This document shows, one piece after another, positions 51,977 to 59,952 of a stretch of DNA of 64,000 nt. A program made the translations under genes and the position numbers. How positions within the stretch are numbered: position 1 is the stretch's first letter; the number at the start of each line of letters is the position of its first letter. Source of the stretch: Capnocytophaga sp. oral taxon 338 str. F0234 (GTDB lineage: Bacteria; Bacteroidota; Bacteroidia; Flavobacteriales; Flavobacteriaceae). The notes under the pieces are model-generated. The model saw only the letters and a program-made list of their open reading frames with translations, searched no databases and was not told the DNA's origin. The stretch lies in contig NZ_GL872413.1 of NCBI RefSeq assembly GCF_000192225.1, positions 2,166,794 through 2,230,793 of the forward strand. The letters are read 5' to 3'.

Positions 51977-52632
51977 CACAAGTCATTAGTTCGGGTAGCG
52001 AGGGAAACGCTGTGATTTATGATAATCAGATAATGGTAGATTGCGGTGTTTCTCTCAAAGCCTTAGAAGCAGTCAAACGTTCTTTGAAAATCGTATTACT
52101 CACTCATAAGCACGGAGATCATTTGAAATTACGCACCTTGCAGCGGTTACAAGCTGAAAGACCAACCTTGCGAGTAGCTTGCGGTGATTTTCTATTAGAG
52201 GAGTTGCCTTGTATCAAGAATATAGATGTGCTACAAGTGGGTATGTTGTACGATTATGGAGCGTTCAAGGTATCACCTGTTAAGCTGTACCACGACATGC
52301 CTAATTTCGGTTGGCGGATATTTTTAAACCCTACAATAATAGACTTTATAAAGGGTAACTATGAGTATAAAATATTCCACGCTACCGATACAGTACATTT
52401 GGAAGGTATCACAGCTAAGGGTTACGACCTCTATGCTATTGAGCATAACTATTGCGAGGAGTACATACAACAGGCAATAGAGGAAGCACGAGCCAATGGC
52501 GAATATACCCACGCTTACGGCAATATCAATACACACCTGAGCATACAACAAGCGAGGGCGTTTATTGAGGAAAACAGAAAGGAAAGCAGCGAGGTTTTGG
52601 AGCTGCATAAAAGTAGAAGTTTTTATCATTAG
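51967..52632 (+). CDS. Metallo-beta-lactamase fold hydrolase/nuclease
   Basis: A 221-residue MBL-fold protein of the YycJ-like type common in phages. The metal motif THKHGDH is at residues 46-52, with an opening SSGSEGNAVIYDNQIMVDCG and further ligands in KLYHDMPN, HATDTVHL and AIEHNYCEEY. In RecT modules of this kind it is thought to act as the exonuclease partner, which is inference here. The end IQQARAFIEENR is typical of the family. Confidence 0.87.
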   Translation: MGVAQVISSGSEGNAVIYDNQIMVDCGVSLKALEAVKRSLKIVLLTHKHGDHLKLRTLQRLQAERPTLRVACGDFLLEELPCIKNIDVLQVGMLYDYGAFKVSPVKLYHDMPNFGWRIFLNPTIIDFIKGNYEYKIFHATDTVHLEGITAKGYDLYAIEHNYCEEYIQQAIEEARANGEYTHAYGNINTHLSIQQARAFIEENRKESSEVLELHKSRSFYH

Positions 52633-52643
52633 AATTAAATAAA

Positions 52644-53033
52644 ATGAGTGAGTATATATATAAAAACGGCAAAAAATATCGCTTAGTTGAGGAAAAAAAA
52701 GAACGTTTATACGAAATTCATCTATTAGGAAACGAAAACAGCAAAGGTTACTATGGCGTTGATATAAGAACCTATGTTATTGCTTGTTCTGAAACTGGAG
52801 CAAGAACTAAAATTAATGGTTATTTGATAAATAATATAGGATATAATACTTTCAAAATTGTAGAGGTAAAAGATGTTACAAAAAGAATTGCATGTCCCAT
52901 AGTAAATAAGAATTTAGACTTTTTCACCCTATATGAAGAGTATAAATATCTAAAACAGATTGAAAAGGAATATAAGCAACTAAAAAAAGAATTGAAACAA
53001 AATCAAAAGACATGGAAATACAAGGACGAATAA
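52644..53033 (+). CDS. Prophage protein of unknown function
   Basis: A 129-residue basic protein that starts with a beta-rich segment and ends in a Lys-rich coiled coil (LKQIEKEYKQLKKELKQNQ). It is very AT-rich. Its end overlaps the DUF3127 gene by 22 bases. The family is not recognised. Confidence 0.6.
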   Translation: MSEYIYKNGKKYRLVEEKKERLYEIHLLGNENSKGYYGVDIRTYVIACSETGARTKINGYLINNIGYNTFKIVEVKDVTKRIACPIVNKNLDFFTLYEEYKYLKQIEKEYKQLKKELKQNQKTWKYKDE

Positions 53034-53452
53034 AACAGATATTTCCCTCTCAGGTGATAGGACAAAATGGCTTTGAGAAAAGGGATTTAGTGATAGTAAC
53101 GGAGGAGCAATACCCGCAAACGATTATTATTCAATTTACACAGCAGCGTTGCGACTTACTCAATAATCTACAAGTGGGGCAAAATGTAAAGGTATATATT
53201 AATATCCGTGGTAGAGAATGGACGAACCCTCAAGGAGAGACCAAGTACTTTAACACGATTGAAGGTTGGAAAATTGAGGTGATACAGACTACTAATGTAG
53301 CTTATCAGCAGCCAGTCCCGCAAGCAGTACCTGTGCCACAACCACAGAGAGCACAGCAGCAGGTACAACAACCGCAGATATTTGATAACAACGGCAAAGA
53401 GCCTAACCCTGCAATATATGGCAATCAGGAAGATGATGATTTGCCTTTTTAA
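53012..53452 (+). CDS. DUF3127 protein, SSB-like
   Basis: A 146-residue protein. Residues 1-92 form an OB-fold-like DUF3127 domain (MEIQGRIKQIFPSQVI, GFEKRDLVIVTEEQYPQ, VKVYINIRGREWTNPQGE). A Gln/Pro linker follows, and the last residues are DDDLPF, the same kind of acidic tip that bacterial SSB uses to recruit partner proteins. It very likely serves as the phage single-strand-binding protein, next to RecT. Confidence 0.85.
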   Translation: MEIQGRIKQIFPSQVIGQNGFEKRDLVIVTEEQYPQTIIIQFTQQRCDLLNNLQVGQNVKVYINIRGREWTNPQGETKYFNTIEGWKIEVIQTTNVAYQQPVPQAVPVPQPQRAQQQVQQPQIFDNNGKEPNPAIYGNQEDDDLPF

Positions 53453-53471
53453 CAACTTAAAATAAAGAAAA

Positions 53472-53708
53472 ATGGAAAAACACACATTTTGCAAAGTGTA
53501 TGAGTATGAAGATAGACAGATACTCGTGCAGAAAGAATACAACGGAGAAGATGAGAACTACTACATAAAAGTAACTACATCTATCGGAGGAGTATTAACA
53601 ATGTTATCTTATGGATTTGCTACTGAAGAAGCGTCTATTGAATGCTTTGACGCTTTGACAAAAGATAAAGCATTAGAAATGTTTAAAAAATTAGGAATAA
53701 TAAAGTAA
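53472..53708 (+). CDS. Small prophage protein
   Basis: A 78-residue acidic protein (KVYEYEDRQILVQKEYNGEDENYYIKV). No family is recognised. It sits within the early operon with 19 bases before and 5 after. Confidence 0.6.
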   Translation: MEKHTFCKVYEYEDRQILVQKEYNGEDENYYIKVTTSIGGVLTMLSYGFATEEASIECFDALTKDKALEMFKKLGIIK

Positions 53709-53713
53709 AAAGA

Positions 53714-54277
53714 ATGAAAACAGTATTTAAAGTAGGAATGAAGGTCTATGACCAAATAGTTTTTCCTAACAAAAAAGGTATTATAACTGAAATAGGAAAA
53801 GGAACAGTTTGTCCATTAATTGTAAAAGTAGAAAATTTTTATTTATATTACAAATTAAATGGAGCATTTGGAGCAGGTGTAATTCCAACTCTTTCTATAA
53901 AACCTTATGAAATAGAATTTCAAGGATTTGAACAAAAAGCTTCTGTACCAACTTATAAGGAAGCTGTAGAGTGGTTAGAAAAGAACTCTAAAGATAGAGT
54001 GATTTATGCAGATGAAGCCTACATTAATGAAGAATATGAAAGAGCTTTTGAAGCGCTCAAAAAATTGACTATTCTTAGAGACTATTACAATGAAGGTTGG
54101 CAGTCTGATTGGGAAGATGAAGAGGAAAAGTTTAGTATCCAAGTTTGTGAGGGAGAATTTCACACTTTTGAATCTATTGAATGTCAAAGGGTGGTTTCTT
54201 TCAAAACAGAAGAAATCAGAGACAAATTCCTCGAAGACCAAAGAGAACTATTAGAAATAGCAAAACCTTTATTATGA
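53714..54277 (+). CDS. Prophage protein of unknown function
   Basis: A 187-residue protein. The N-terminal half looks like a small beta barrel (VGMKVYDQIVFPNKKGIITEIGKG), the second half is helical and acidic (YKEAVEWLEKNSKD, EEYERAFEALKKL). No function is known to me. It shares its ATGA with the next gene. Confidence 0.65.
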   Translation: MKTVFKVGMKVYDQIVFPNKKGIITEIGKGTVCPLIVKVENFYLYYKLNGAFGAGVIPTLSIKPYEIEFQGFEQKASVPTYKEAVEWLEKNSKDRVIYADEAYINEEYERAFEALKKLTILRDYYNEGWQSDWEDEEEKFSIQVCEGEFHTFESIECQRVVSFKTEEIRDKFLEDQRELLEIAKPLL

Positions 54278-54423
54278 CAAAAGTAATGATTGTCCTGTTG
54301 TTAGCCATTAACATCCTTAGCTTGATAATTCTAAGGGACTATACCAAAGCCACTCATGCAATGGTAACAGCTATATTTCTTTATTTATTACTCAGAGACC
54401 ATGAAGAAGATAACAATCCGTAA
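54274..54423 (+). CDS. Tiny membrane protein
   Basis: A 49-residue protein, mostly hydrophobic (VMIVLLLAINILSLIIL, then MVTAIFLYLLL), with an acidic end (RDHEEDNNP). The ATG overlaps the stop of the previous gene as ATGA, a sign of coupled translation. A longer frame in the same register is not needed. The role is unknown. Confidence 0.6.
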   Translation: MTKVMIVLLLAINILSLIILRDYTKATHAMVTAIFLYLLLRDHEEDNNP

Positions 54424-54445
54424 TATTAGGTAATTAGTAATATAA

Positions 54446-54495
54446 AAAGCAAGTATCAATCGGGATAGTAGCAGGTTCGAGTCCTGCCTTGCTTT
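54446..54495 (+). ncRNA. tRNA-like minihelix 1 (T arm plus acceptor-like stem)
   Basis: Stem AAAGCAAG (54446-54453) with CTTGCTTT (54488-54495), 8 bp. T-arm-like hairpin GCAGG-TTCGAGT-CCTGC (54471-54487), stacked directly on the 3' strand as in a tRNA. The 17 bases between (54454-54470) hold GGGATAG and no anticodon arm. The T loop fits TTCRANY. The element ends 15 bases before the next ATG. Confidence 0.6.
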
Positions 54496-54510
54496 CAAAA
54501 TAAAGACAAA

Positions 54511-54894
54511 ATGGAAGAACTTAAAAAAGAAGCAAAAGATATTCAAGATTACTTAGAGATTAGTTGTTCAGATAATCCAGAGGAAATGGTTGAACGTATT
54601 AAAGAGTTATCGGTATATATGGCTCGTAGTGGTGAGATGTTGGCAAAGGCAAAGTATCTCTACAACCAACGTACAACGGCTGAAATTACAAAGACTATCA
54701 TAGCCATAGCAAAGGAGCAATATCTATCGGCAACAGCTCAAAATGCCTTAGTTAAGGGGATTGCTCAAGAGGAGCAGTTTCTTGTAGATTGGTTGGAACG
54801 TATTAACAGAGCTTGTACTCATCAGATAGAAGCACTTAGAAGTCTTCTAAGTTATGAGAAAGAGAATTTAAGGATAACAAAAACGGGATATTAA
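54511..54894 (+). CDS. Helical prophage protein
   Basis: A 127-residue, nearly all-helical protein (EELKKEAKDIQDYLEI, ERIKELSVYMARSGEMLAKAKYLYNQR, EEQFLVDWLERINRACTHQIEALRSLL). Similar proteins are common in Bacteroidota phages, but the function is unknown. It follows minihelix 1. Confidence 0.65.
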   Translation: MEELKKEAKDIQDYLEISCSDNPEEMVERIKELSVYMARSGEMLAKAKYLYNQRTTAEITKTIIAIAKEQYLSATAQNALVKGIAQEEQFLVDWLERINRACTHQIEALRSLLSYEKENLRITKTGY

Positions 54895-54975
54895 GCAAGT
54901 TTAGTTATTCGTTAAGCAAGGTGAAAATTAAATCCTAACAACCTAAAAACCAACGTAAAAAAGAAAATAAGCAAG
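54893..54975 (+). repeat. AAGCAAG repeats ahead of the antirepressor gene
   Basis: The heptamer AAGCAAG occurs at 54893, 54914 and 54969, and again in minihelix 1 at 54447. The 100-base leader before the KilA-N gene has no gene. Confidence 0.5.
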
Positions 54976-54994
54976 TTTTAAAAGAAAATAAGTA

Positions 54995-55759
54995 ATGAAT
55001 AATCAAGTTTACAACTACAACGGAAATAATATCACTTTCCAACTTGGAAATGGTGATGTAATGATTAACGCTACTGAAATGGCTAAAGCGTTTGGAAAAA
55101 CTCCTAAAGACTATTTAAGAACTCAATCAGCGCAAGAGCTTATTAACGCTCTTTCCGTTAGGCTAAAATGCCTAACGGCTGATTTAGTGAAAGTTGTACA
55201 AGGAGGGGATATACAAGGCACTTGGTTACACGAGGATGTTGCCTTAGATTTTGCCCAATGGCTTTCAGTTGATTTTAAATTATGGTGTAATGATAGGATA
55301 AAGGAGCTTTTAAAAACAGGCGTTACCACTATTTCAGACGAGGATGAAGCTATCTACAATGCTATGAATATTCTACAAAAGCGATTAGAAGCAAGCAAAC
55401 AAAAAGTACAAATGCTTGAGAGTAAAGTAGAATTACAAGAAACAGAGATAAAGTACCTTGCTCCAAAGGCTCAATATACAGATGAAGTGTTACAGAGTAC
55501 AAGTACTTTCACCACTACACAGATTGCAAAGGATTTAGGCATGAGCGCTCAGGCTTTAAATCAAAAGCTAAAAGAAAGGAAAATACAATTCTTTCAAAGT
55601 GGGCAATGGTTTCTTACTCATACCTATCAAGATAAAGGATACACAGACATGCGTATAACACCTTATTTTGACACAAAAACAGGAGAGCCTAAAACCTCTC
55701 AATCTATGGTTTGGACAGAGAAAGGCAGGCAATTTATTCATAGTTTAAAGATTAGTTAG
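54995..55759 (+). CDS. KilA-N domain phage antirepressor
   Basis: A 254-residue protein. The KilA-N domain spans about residues 1-105 (GDVMINATEMAKAFGKTPKDYLR, ...GTWLHEDVALDFAQWLSVDFKLWCNDRI). A coiled coil follows (about 118-155), then the C-terminal phage antirepressor domain KilAC (about 160-250, FTTTQIAKDLGMSAQALNQKLKE). Such proteins counter phage repressors during induction. Its long leader with repeats hints at post-transcriptional control. Confidence 0.88.
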   Translation: MNNQVYNYNGNNITFQLGNGDVMINATEMAKAFGKTPKDYLRTQSAQELINALSVRLKCLTADLVKVVQGGDIQGTWLHEDVALDFAQWLSVDFKLWCNDRIKELLKTGVTTISDEDEAIYNAMNILQKRLEASKQKVQMLESKVELQETEIKYLAPKAQYTDEVLQSTSTFTTTQIAKDLGMSAQALNQKLKERKIQFFQSGQWFLTHTYQDKGYTDMRITPYFDTKTGEPKTSQSMVWTEKGRQFIHSLKIS

Positions 55760-55858
55760 TATTTCCGATAAACTGGTACCACAAACATATACCTAAAATA
55801 TTTTTAACATAGAAATTGTTAAAGACAAAAAACCTAACATTATGAAAGTTATGTATCT

Positions 55859-55921
55859 CATGTCTTAGACATGATGCCCCCCGATAGGCAAGCCCTCACG
55901 TTCGAGCCGTGAGCGGGGGCA
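55859..55921 (+). ncRNA. tRNA-like minihelix 2 with 5' hairpin
   Basis: Stem TGCCCCC (55875-55881) with GGGGGCA (55915-55921). T-arm-like hairpin CTCACG-TTCGAGC-CGTGAG (55895-55913). The spacer between holds GATAGG, close to the GATAG of minihelix 1. A small hairpin CATGTC-TTA-GACATG (55859-55873) precedes it. The next ATG is at 55,941. It is much more GC-rich than its surroundings, so the structure is probably maintained by selection or recently acquired. Confidence 0.6.
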
Positions 55922-55940
55922 AAGATTAAAAAATAAAGTA

Positions 55941-56342
55941 ATGAGAACAATTAAATTTAGGGGTTTTAGTGAAAAAGCTAACATATTTGTATATGGAGAT
56001 TTATTAACCTTTGAAAATTGTTTTGGAATATCAGAAACTAAAGGTGAAAGAAATTTCTATATAGTAGAAACTAATTCAATTGGACAATTCACAGGACTAT
56101 ATGACAAAAATGGAAAAGAAATCTATGAAGGGGATATTGTTGAAAAAGCAGTAAATAATATAATTAGTAGTCATAGATTTAAGATTGTATACTCTGAATG
56201 TTTTGCTGGCTTTTGTAGACTTTATATAAAGAAAAAGGGTACAAGAGATGGTTTAATAAGTCTTTCTGAAATGGATGTAGATAGAGAAGAAATAAAAGTA
56301 ATAGGAAACATCTACGACAACCCTGAATTATTCAAACAATAA
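55941..56342 (+). CDS. YopX family protein
   Basis: A 133-residue protein of the YopX family, found in phages of Bacteroidota and Firmicutes. The opening IKFRGFSEKANIFVYGDLL, the GQFTGLYDKNGKEIYEGDIV stretch and the ending EVIGNIYDNPEL-like IKVIGNIYDNPELF are diagnostic. The function is unknown. It directly follows minihelix 2. Confidence 0.9.
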   Translation: MRTIKFRGFSEKANIFVYGDLLTFENCFGISETKGERNFYIVETNSIGQFTGLYDKNGKEIYEGDIVEKAVNNIISSHRFKIVYSECFAGFCRLYIKKKGTRDGLISLSEMDVDREEIKVIGNIYDNPELFKQ

Positions 56343-56352
56343 AAAACAACCC

Positions 56353-56407
56353 GATTTGAATGAGATTGAGTGCGCATAAATCTTTATCAAATCTCTAATT
56401 TCAAATC
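56353..56407 (+). other. Long intergenic hairpin before the methyltransferase gene
   Basis: GATTTGAA (56353-56360) pairs with TTCAAATC (56400-56407) and, inside it, GAGATT (56362-56367) with AATCTC (56390-56395). The hairpin ends 11 bases before the methyltransferase ATG. Confidence 0.5.
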
Positions 56408-56418
56408 AAAAAAAGCTA

Positions 56419-57312
56419 ATGAATAATATACAATTATACAATGCCGATAACTTAGAGGTAATGGCAACCCTCGCCGATGAGAGTATTGATGTGATTTGCA
56501 TTGACCCGCCTTATCTGTACCTCAAAAACCAAAAGCTGGAACGCCCTTTTGAAGAGCACAAGTTTTTTGCCGAATGCAAGCGGTTACTTACAAAGAAAGG
56601 CTTTATTGTGATGTTTGGTCGTGGTACTTCCTTTTATAGATGGAATACGATGTTAGATGGATTGGGGTTTGTGTTTAAGGAGGAGGTGATTTGGAATAAG
56701 GGATTTTCTACTGCGCCGACTTTACCAATACAACGCTTCCACGAGACAATTGCTATATACACAAAAGAAAAAGGGAGTATTAATGCAGATGTAAAAGTCC
56801 CTTACTTAGAAGTAAAACAGCACAATATAGATACTTTGGTGGGTGATATTAACCGAATTAAGTCAGCACTGAATAATACTAAGGAGTTAGATTACATGAA
56901 AGAATACTTGAGAACGGGGCATATCAATATAAGCAAAAAAAGAAATGACAAAACCAGTGGGTGTACGATCTCTAAAAATTCAATTGGTATATTCTCTATA
57001 CCAACAATGTGCCTGAAAGCTATCAAAGAAGGAATGCGAGAACGCTCTATTATCAAAGTGAATTATGAAAGATTTAATAGACTTCACCCCACTCAAAAAC
57101 CCGTTCGCCTCTTAGAGCGTCTGTTAGCACTGGTTATCCCAAAAGATAAACCTCTTAATGAAATAGTAGTAGCCGACTTCTTTGCAGGAAGTATGAGTTG
57201 TATGGAAGTGGTGTATAATATGGGTATGAAAGGCATTGCTACTGAGATAGACAAAGAATATTTTGAGAAAGGGAAACAGCGTATTGAAAATTTGCAACCT
57301 AAGTTATTCTAA
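56419..57312 (+). CDS. Orphan DNA methyltransferase (N6/N4, beta-class order)
   Basis: A 297-residue AdoMet-dependent methyltransferase. The catalytic DPPY is at residues 29-32 and the AdoMet-binding FAGS motif comes near the C-terminus (VADFFAGSMSCMEV, about 253-266), the order of beta-class amino-methyltransferases. HPTQKPV precedes it. The target site cannot be told. No restriction enzyme is adjacent, so it probably protects phage DNA or regulates. Confidence 0.9.
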   Translation: MNNIQLYNADNLEVMATLADESIDVICIDPPYLYLKNQKLERPFEEHKFFAECKRLLTKKGFIVMFGRGTSFYRWNTMLDGLGFVFKEEVIWNKGFSTAPTLPIQRFHETIAIYTKEKGSINADVKVPYLEVKQHNIDTLVGDINRIKSALNNTKELDYMKEYLRTGHINISKKRNDKTSGCTISKNSIGIFSIPTMCLKAIKEGMRERSIIKVNYERFNRLHPTQKPVRLLERLLALVIPKDKPLNEIVVADFFAGSMSCMEVVYNMGMKGIATEIDKEYFEKGKQRIENLQPKLF

Positions 57313-57331
57313 GTACTCATTCATTTTTATG

Positions 57332-57373
57332 AGCCCTCGCTTGTACTTGGTGAGTTTGCTCAAGGAGAGGGCT
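57332..57373 (+). other. Intergenic hairpin after the methyltransferase gene
   Basis: AGCCCTC (57332-57338) with GAGGGCT (57367-57373), followed by TT only. It is probably a weak terminator or an RNA processing site. Confidence 0.5.
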
Positions 57374-57403
57374 TTATACAGATAACAAGTAATAGATAAA
57401 AAT

Positions 57404-57598
57404 ATGTCAAAAGATTTAATTTTTAAGGAGAGTTGGTATGAAGCCATGTGCCACCTCCCCAGATCAGAACAATCAAAAGTAACCATGGCAATATTGCACT
57501 ATGTATTTGCTGATGAGGATTGGGAGGATGTCCTCAAGCCACAATCAAGAGCGGTATTTTTGCTTATCAAGTGTGAAATTGACAAAATAAGCGAATAA
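57404..57598 (+). pseudogene. Truncated DUF6291-like fragment
   Basis: A 64-residue frame that matches only the N-terminal domain of the DUF6291 gene at 57,783 (SWYEAMCHLPRSEQSKVTMAILHYVF and then AVFLLIKCEIDK). The linker and C-terminal parts are missing. It may be expressed as a short protein, but remodelling of the replication module by deletion seems more likely. Confidence 0.65.
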
Positions 57599-57610
57599 AA
57601 CAATATCAAT

Positions 57611-57769
57611 ATGGCACGACCAAATAAACAAGGATTAGATTATTTCCCTTTGGACGTTGGGATTTTTGAAGACGATAAAATACTGGCTATCTCGGGGGAG
57701 TTCTCTGTGAAAGGAGAGATAATCGTTCTGAAAAGAGTTCTTTTAACCTTTGAAAGGAAGTGTTTATAA
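57611..57769 (+). pseudogene. Truncated DUF4373 (Lin1244/Lin1753-like) fragment
   Basis: A 52-residue frame starting MARPNKQGLDYFPLDVGIFEDDKILAI-like sequence; the first 38 residues match the N-terminus of DUF4373 phage replication proteins (GLDYFP...DD, then EFSVKGEIIVLK). After LKRVLL the frame departs from the family and stops. This is an eroded copy of an alternative replication-initiation gene. Its stop overlaps the region just ahead of the complete DUF6291 gene. Confidence 0.65.
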
Positions 57770-57782
57770 AAACCAAAAAGAA

Positions 57783-58550
57783 ATGGAAAGAGAAACATTT
57801 GTTTTTTACAAAGATTGGTTGAATGTTATTAGGGATTTGCCAAGTGAGGTTCAGTTGGAAGTTTATCAGGCTATTGCGGAATATGCCATTTATGGTAACT
57901 TGATTGAACTAAAACCACTTGCAAAGGTAGCATTCGGATTTGTAAAGCAAACGATTGATAGGGATACACAAAAGTATATATCAATCAAAGAAAAGAGAAA
58001 AGAGGCAGGAACGAAAGGAGGAAGACCGTTGAAAACCAATGAATTAGAAGAAAGTAAAGAAAAGCAAAAAAACCAATTGGTTTTTAAAAAAAGCAAAAAA
58101 AGCAAAAGCCCCCTTAATGTAAATGTAAATGTAAATGATAATGTAAATGAATTTTCTCTTTTAGAAAAAGAGAAACAGAAAAGCGACTGCGCAAATTCGG
58201 AAATGGAAAGAGAGAATTCTCCTGTAGAAACTCCCATAGAGACTCCTTCTACTCCAGAAACACAAAGCAGCGGCGGGCGGAAAAAATTTATTATCCCTGC
58301 CCCTGAAGAAGTACAGACATATTGCGAGGAGCGCAAGAATGGCATTTTAGGACAGCAGTTTTGTGATTTCTATGCTTCCAAAGGTTGGAGAGTAGGGAGT
58401 CAGCCGATGAAGGATTGGAAGGCAGCTGTACGAACGTGGGAAACACGAAGGAAAGAAACAACAGGACCTCCCATGCAACAAGCACAAGTGCCCGTAGCAG
58501 CTCCTAAGCGCTTTCGCTATGATGAGAGCGGAAATGAGATAATTTATTAA
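57783..58550 (+). CDS. DUF6291 replication protein with C-terminal helicase-loader-like part
   Basis: A 255-residue protein. The N-terminal DUF6291 domain (about 1-65, VFYKDWLNVIRDLPSEVQLEVYQAI) is followed by a basic segment (EKRKEAGTKGGRPLK), a linker with an Asn-Val repeat coded by AATGTA hexamers (58,116-58,151), and a C-terminal domain (about 175-230) with VQTYCEERKNGILGQQFCDFYASKGW and MKDWKAAVRTWE. This end is common in phage replication proteins that precede DnaB. It lies 15 bases before dnaB, so helicase recruitment is a likely role. The ATG at 57,783 begins the domain. Confidence 0.8.
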   Translation: MERETFVFYKDWLNVIRDLPSEVQLEVYQAIAEYAIYGNLIELKPLAKVAFGFVKQTIDRDTQKYISIKEKRKEAGTKGGRPLKTNELEESKEKQKNQLVFKKSKKSKSPLNVNVNVNDNVNEFSLLEKEKQKSDCANSEMERENSPVETPIETPSTPETQSSGGRKKFIIPAPEEVQTYCEERKNGILGQQFCDFYASKGWRVGSQPMKDWKAAVRTWETRRKETTGPPMQQAQVPVAAPKRFRYDESGNEIIY

Positions 58551-58565
58551 TTAAAAAAAACGGAA

Positions 58566-59942
58566 ATGATAAGACAAATGCCTAATGACCTCAATCTTGA
58601 GGAGATTGTACTGGGAGGTATGCTTATAGACAATCGTGGAGTTTCTGAATTTGTAGAGGTGGTTAAGGATACAAATGTTTTTTATAATCAAAAAAATGCA
58701 TTGATTTATAATGCTATCCTTTCGCTTTACAAGGATTCACAGCCAGTTGATTTAGTAACAGTTCGGATTGCCTTGCAGAAGAAAGGCAAACTCAAAGAAG
58801 CAGGAGGGGGTGCCTATCTTGTTGCACTCACTGAAAAAGTATCCTCTTCAGCACATATTTACAAACATGCGCTTATTCTCATGCAGTTGTACGTCAAGCG
58901 CAAGAGTATTGAAGTAGGTTATCACCTCACTGAGCAAGCCTACGATGAGGACATGGATATATTTGAGCTGTTGGATAGTTCTTACAAGGAGCTTGATAAA
59001 GTTTCCGATTGGCTTTCTATCAAACAACCGAAGGAGATAGGGGATTATCTTACAGAGGTCCTAAAGACAAGAGCAGAACGTCAAGTGGTACCTATGGCTA
59101 TTCGTGATTTGAATTTGAAATTCAATGGTTACCAGATGAGTGATCTTACGGTTATAGCAGGACGTCCAGCTATGGGAAAGACAGCATACGCACTGAATGA
59201 CGCCCTTCATCAAGCACGATTAGGTTACCCTGTAGGAATATTTTCCCTTGAAATGAGTGCGCAACAGCTTACCTCAAGGCTCTTTGCTAACTTTGCCCAG
59301 ATAGACAGTAGTAAACTATTCTCTGGCACCCTTACTCCTTCGGAAATGGAGGTTGCCGTAGAACATAGAGAAGCGTTTAATAAGTTGCCTTTGTATATTG
59401 ATGAAGAGCCTTTTTTATCCTTGCTTTCTTTGAAAATCAAAGCAAAGAAGTGGGTAAGAGATAAGAAAGTAAAAATTATTTACATTGACTATCTGCAACT
59501 GATTAGCAACCCTCTTAAGGGACGGACGCGAGATCAAGAGATTAGTGAAATATCTCGTACTCTCAAGGGCTTGGCTAAGGAATTGGATATTCCTATTGTC
59601 GCCCTCTCTCAGCTTTCTCGTTCTGTAGATTCAAGAACAGATAGACGTCCTCAACTCTCTGACCTTCGTGAATCAGGTGCCATAGAACAGGACGCTGACA
59701 ATGTACTCTTTCTCTATCGTCCTGAATATTATAAAATTCCTCAATGGGAGGATAACACCCCTACAGATAACGAAGTAGAAATTAATATTGCTAAGTTTCG
59801 TAACGGTTCTGTAGGTCGTGTAATTGCCGGCTGTCAGCTACACTATATGCGGTTTTTTGAACGATACGGAAACGTAAGTATAAATACTTATCAAGAAAAT
59901 AGTTTCCCAAAAATTGACCCTAAAAATAACAATCCATTTTAA
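58566..59942 (+). CDS. dnaB: Phage replicative DNA helicase, DnaB type
   Basis: A 458-residue helicase. The N-terminal DnaB domain (about 1-105) is LNLEEIVLGGMLIDNRGV..., followed by a linker helix and a RecA-like ATPase domain with Walker A GRPAMGKT at residues 199-206, FSLEMSAQQL, Walker B IIYIDYLQLI and LSQLSRSVDSR. It unwinds DNA at the phage replication fork. It is a full-length protein, so the phage makes its own helicase. Confidence 0.94.
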   Translation: MIRQMPNDLNLEEIVLGGMLIDNRGVSEFVEVVKDTNVFYNQKNALIYNAILSLYKDSQPVDLVTVRIALQKKGKLKEAGGGAYLVALTEKVSSSAHIYKHALILMQLYVKRKSIEVGYHLTEQAYDEDMDIFELLDSSYKELDKVSDWLSIKQPKEIGDYLTEVLKTRAERQVVPMAIRDLNLKFNGYQMSDLTVIAGRPAMGKTAYALNDALHQARLGYPVGIFSLEMSAQQLTSRLFANFAQIDSSKLFSGTLTPSEMEVAVEHREAFNKLPLYIDEEPFLSLLSLKIKAKKWVRDKKVKIIYIDYLQLISNPLKGRTRDQEISEISRTLKGLAKELDIPIVALSQLSRSVDSRTDRRPQLSDLRESGAIEQDADNVLFLYRPEYYKIPQWEDNTPTDNEVEINIAKFRNGSVGRVIAGCQLHYMRFFERYGNVSINTYQENSFPKIDPKNNNPF

Positions 59943-59952
59943 GAATTAAACA

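Noticed and set aside
58116-58151. CRISPR-like or microsatellite array
   Set aside because: It is a short in-frame coding repeat in the DUF6291 linker. I saw no CRISPR array or cas gene in the window.
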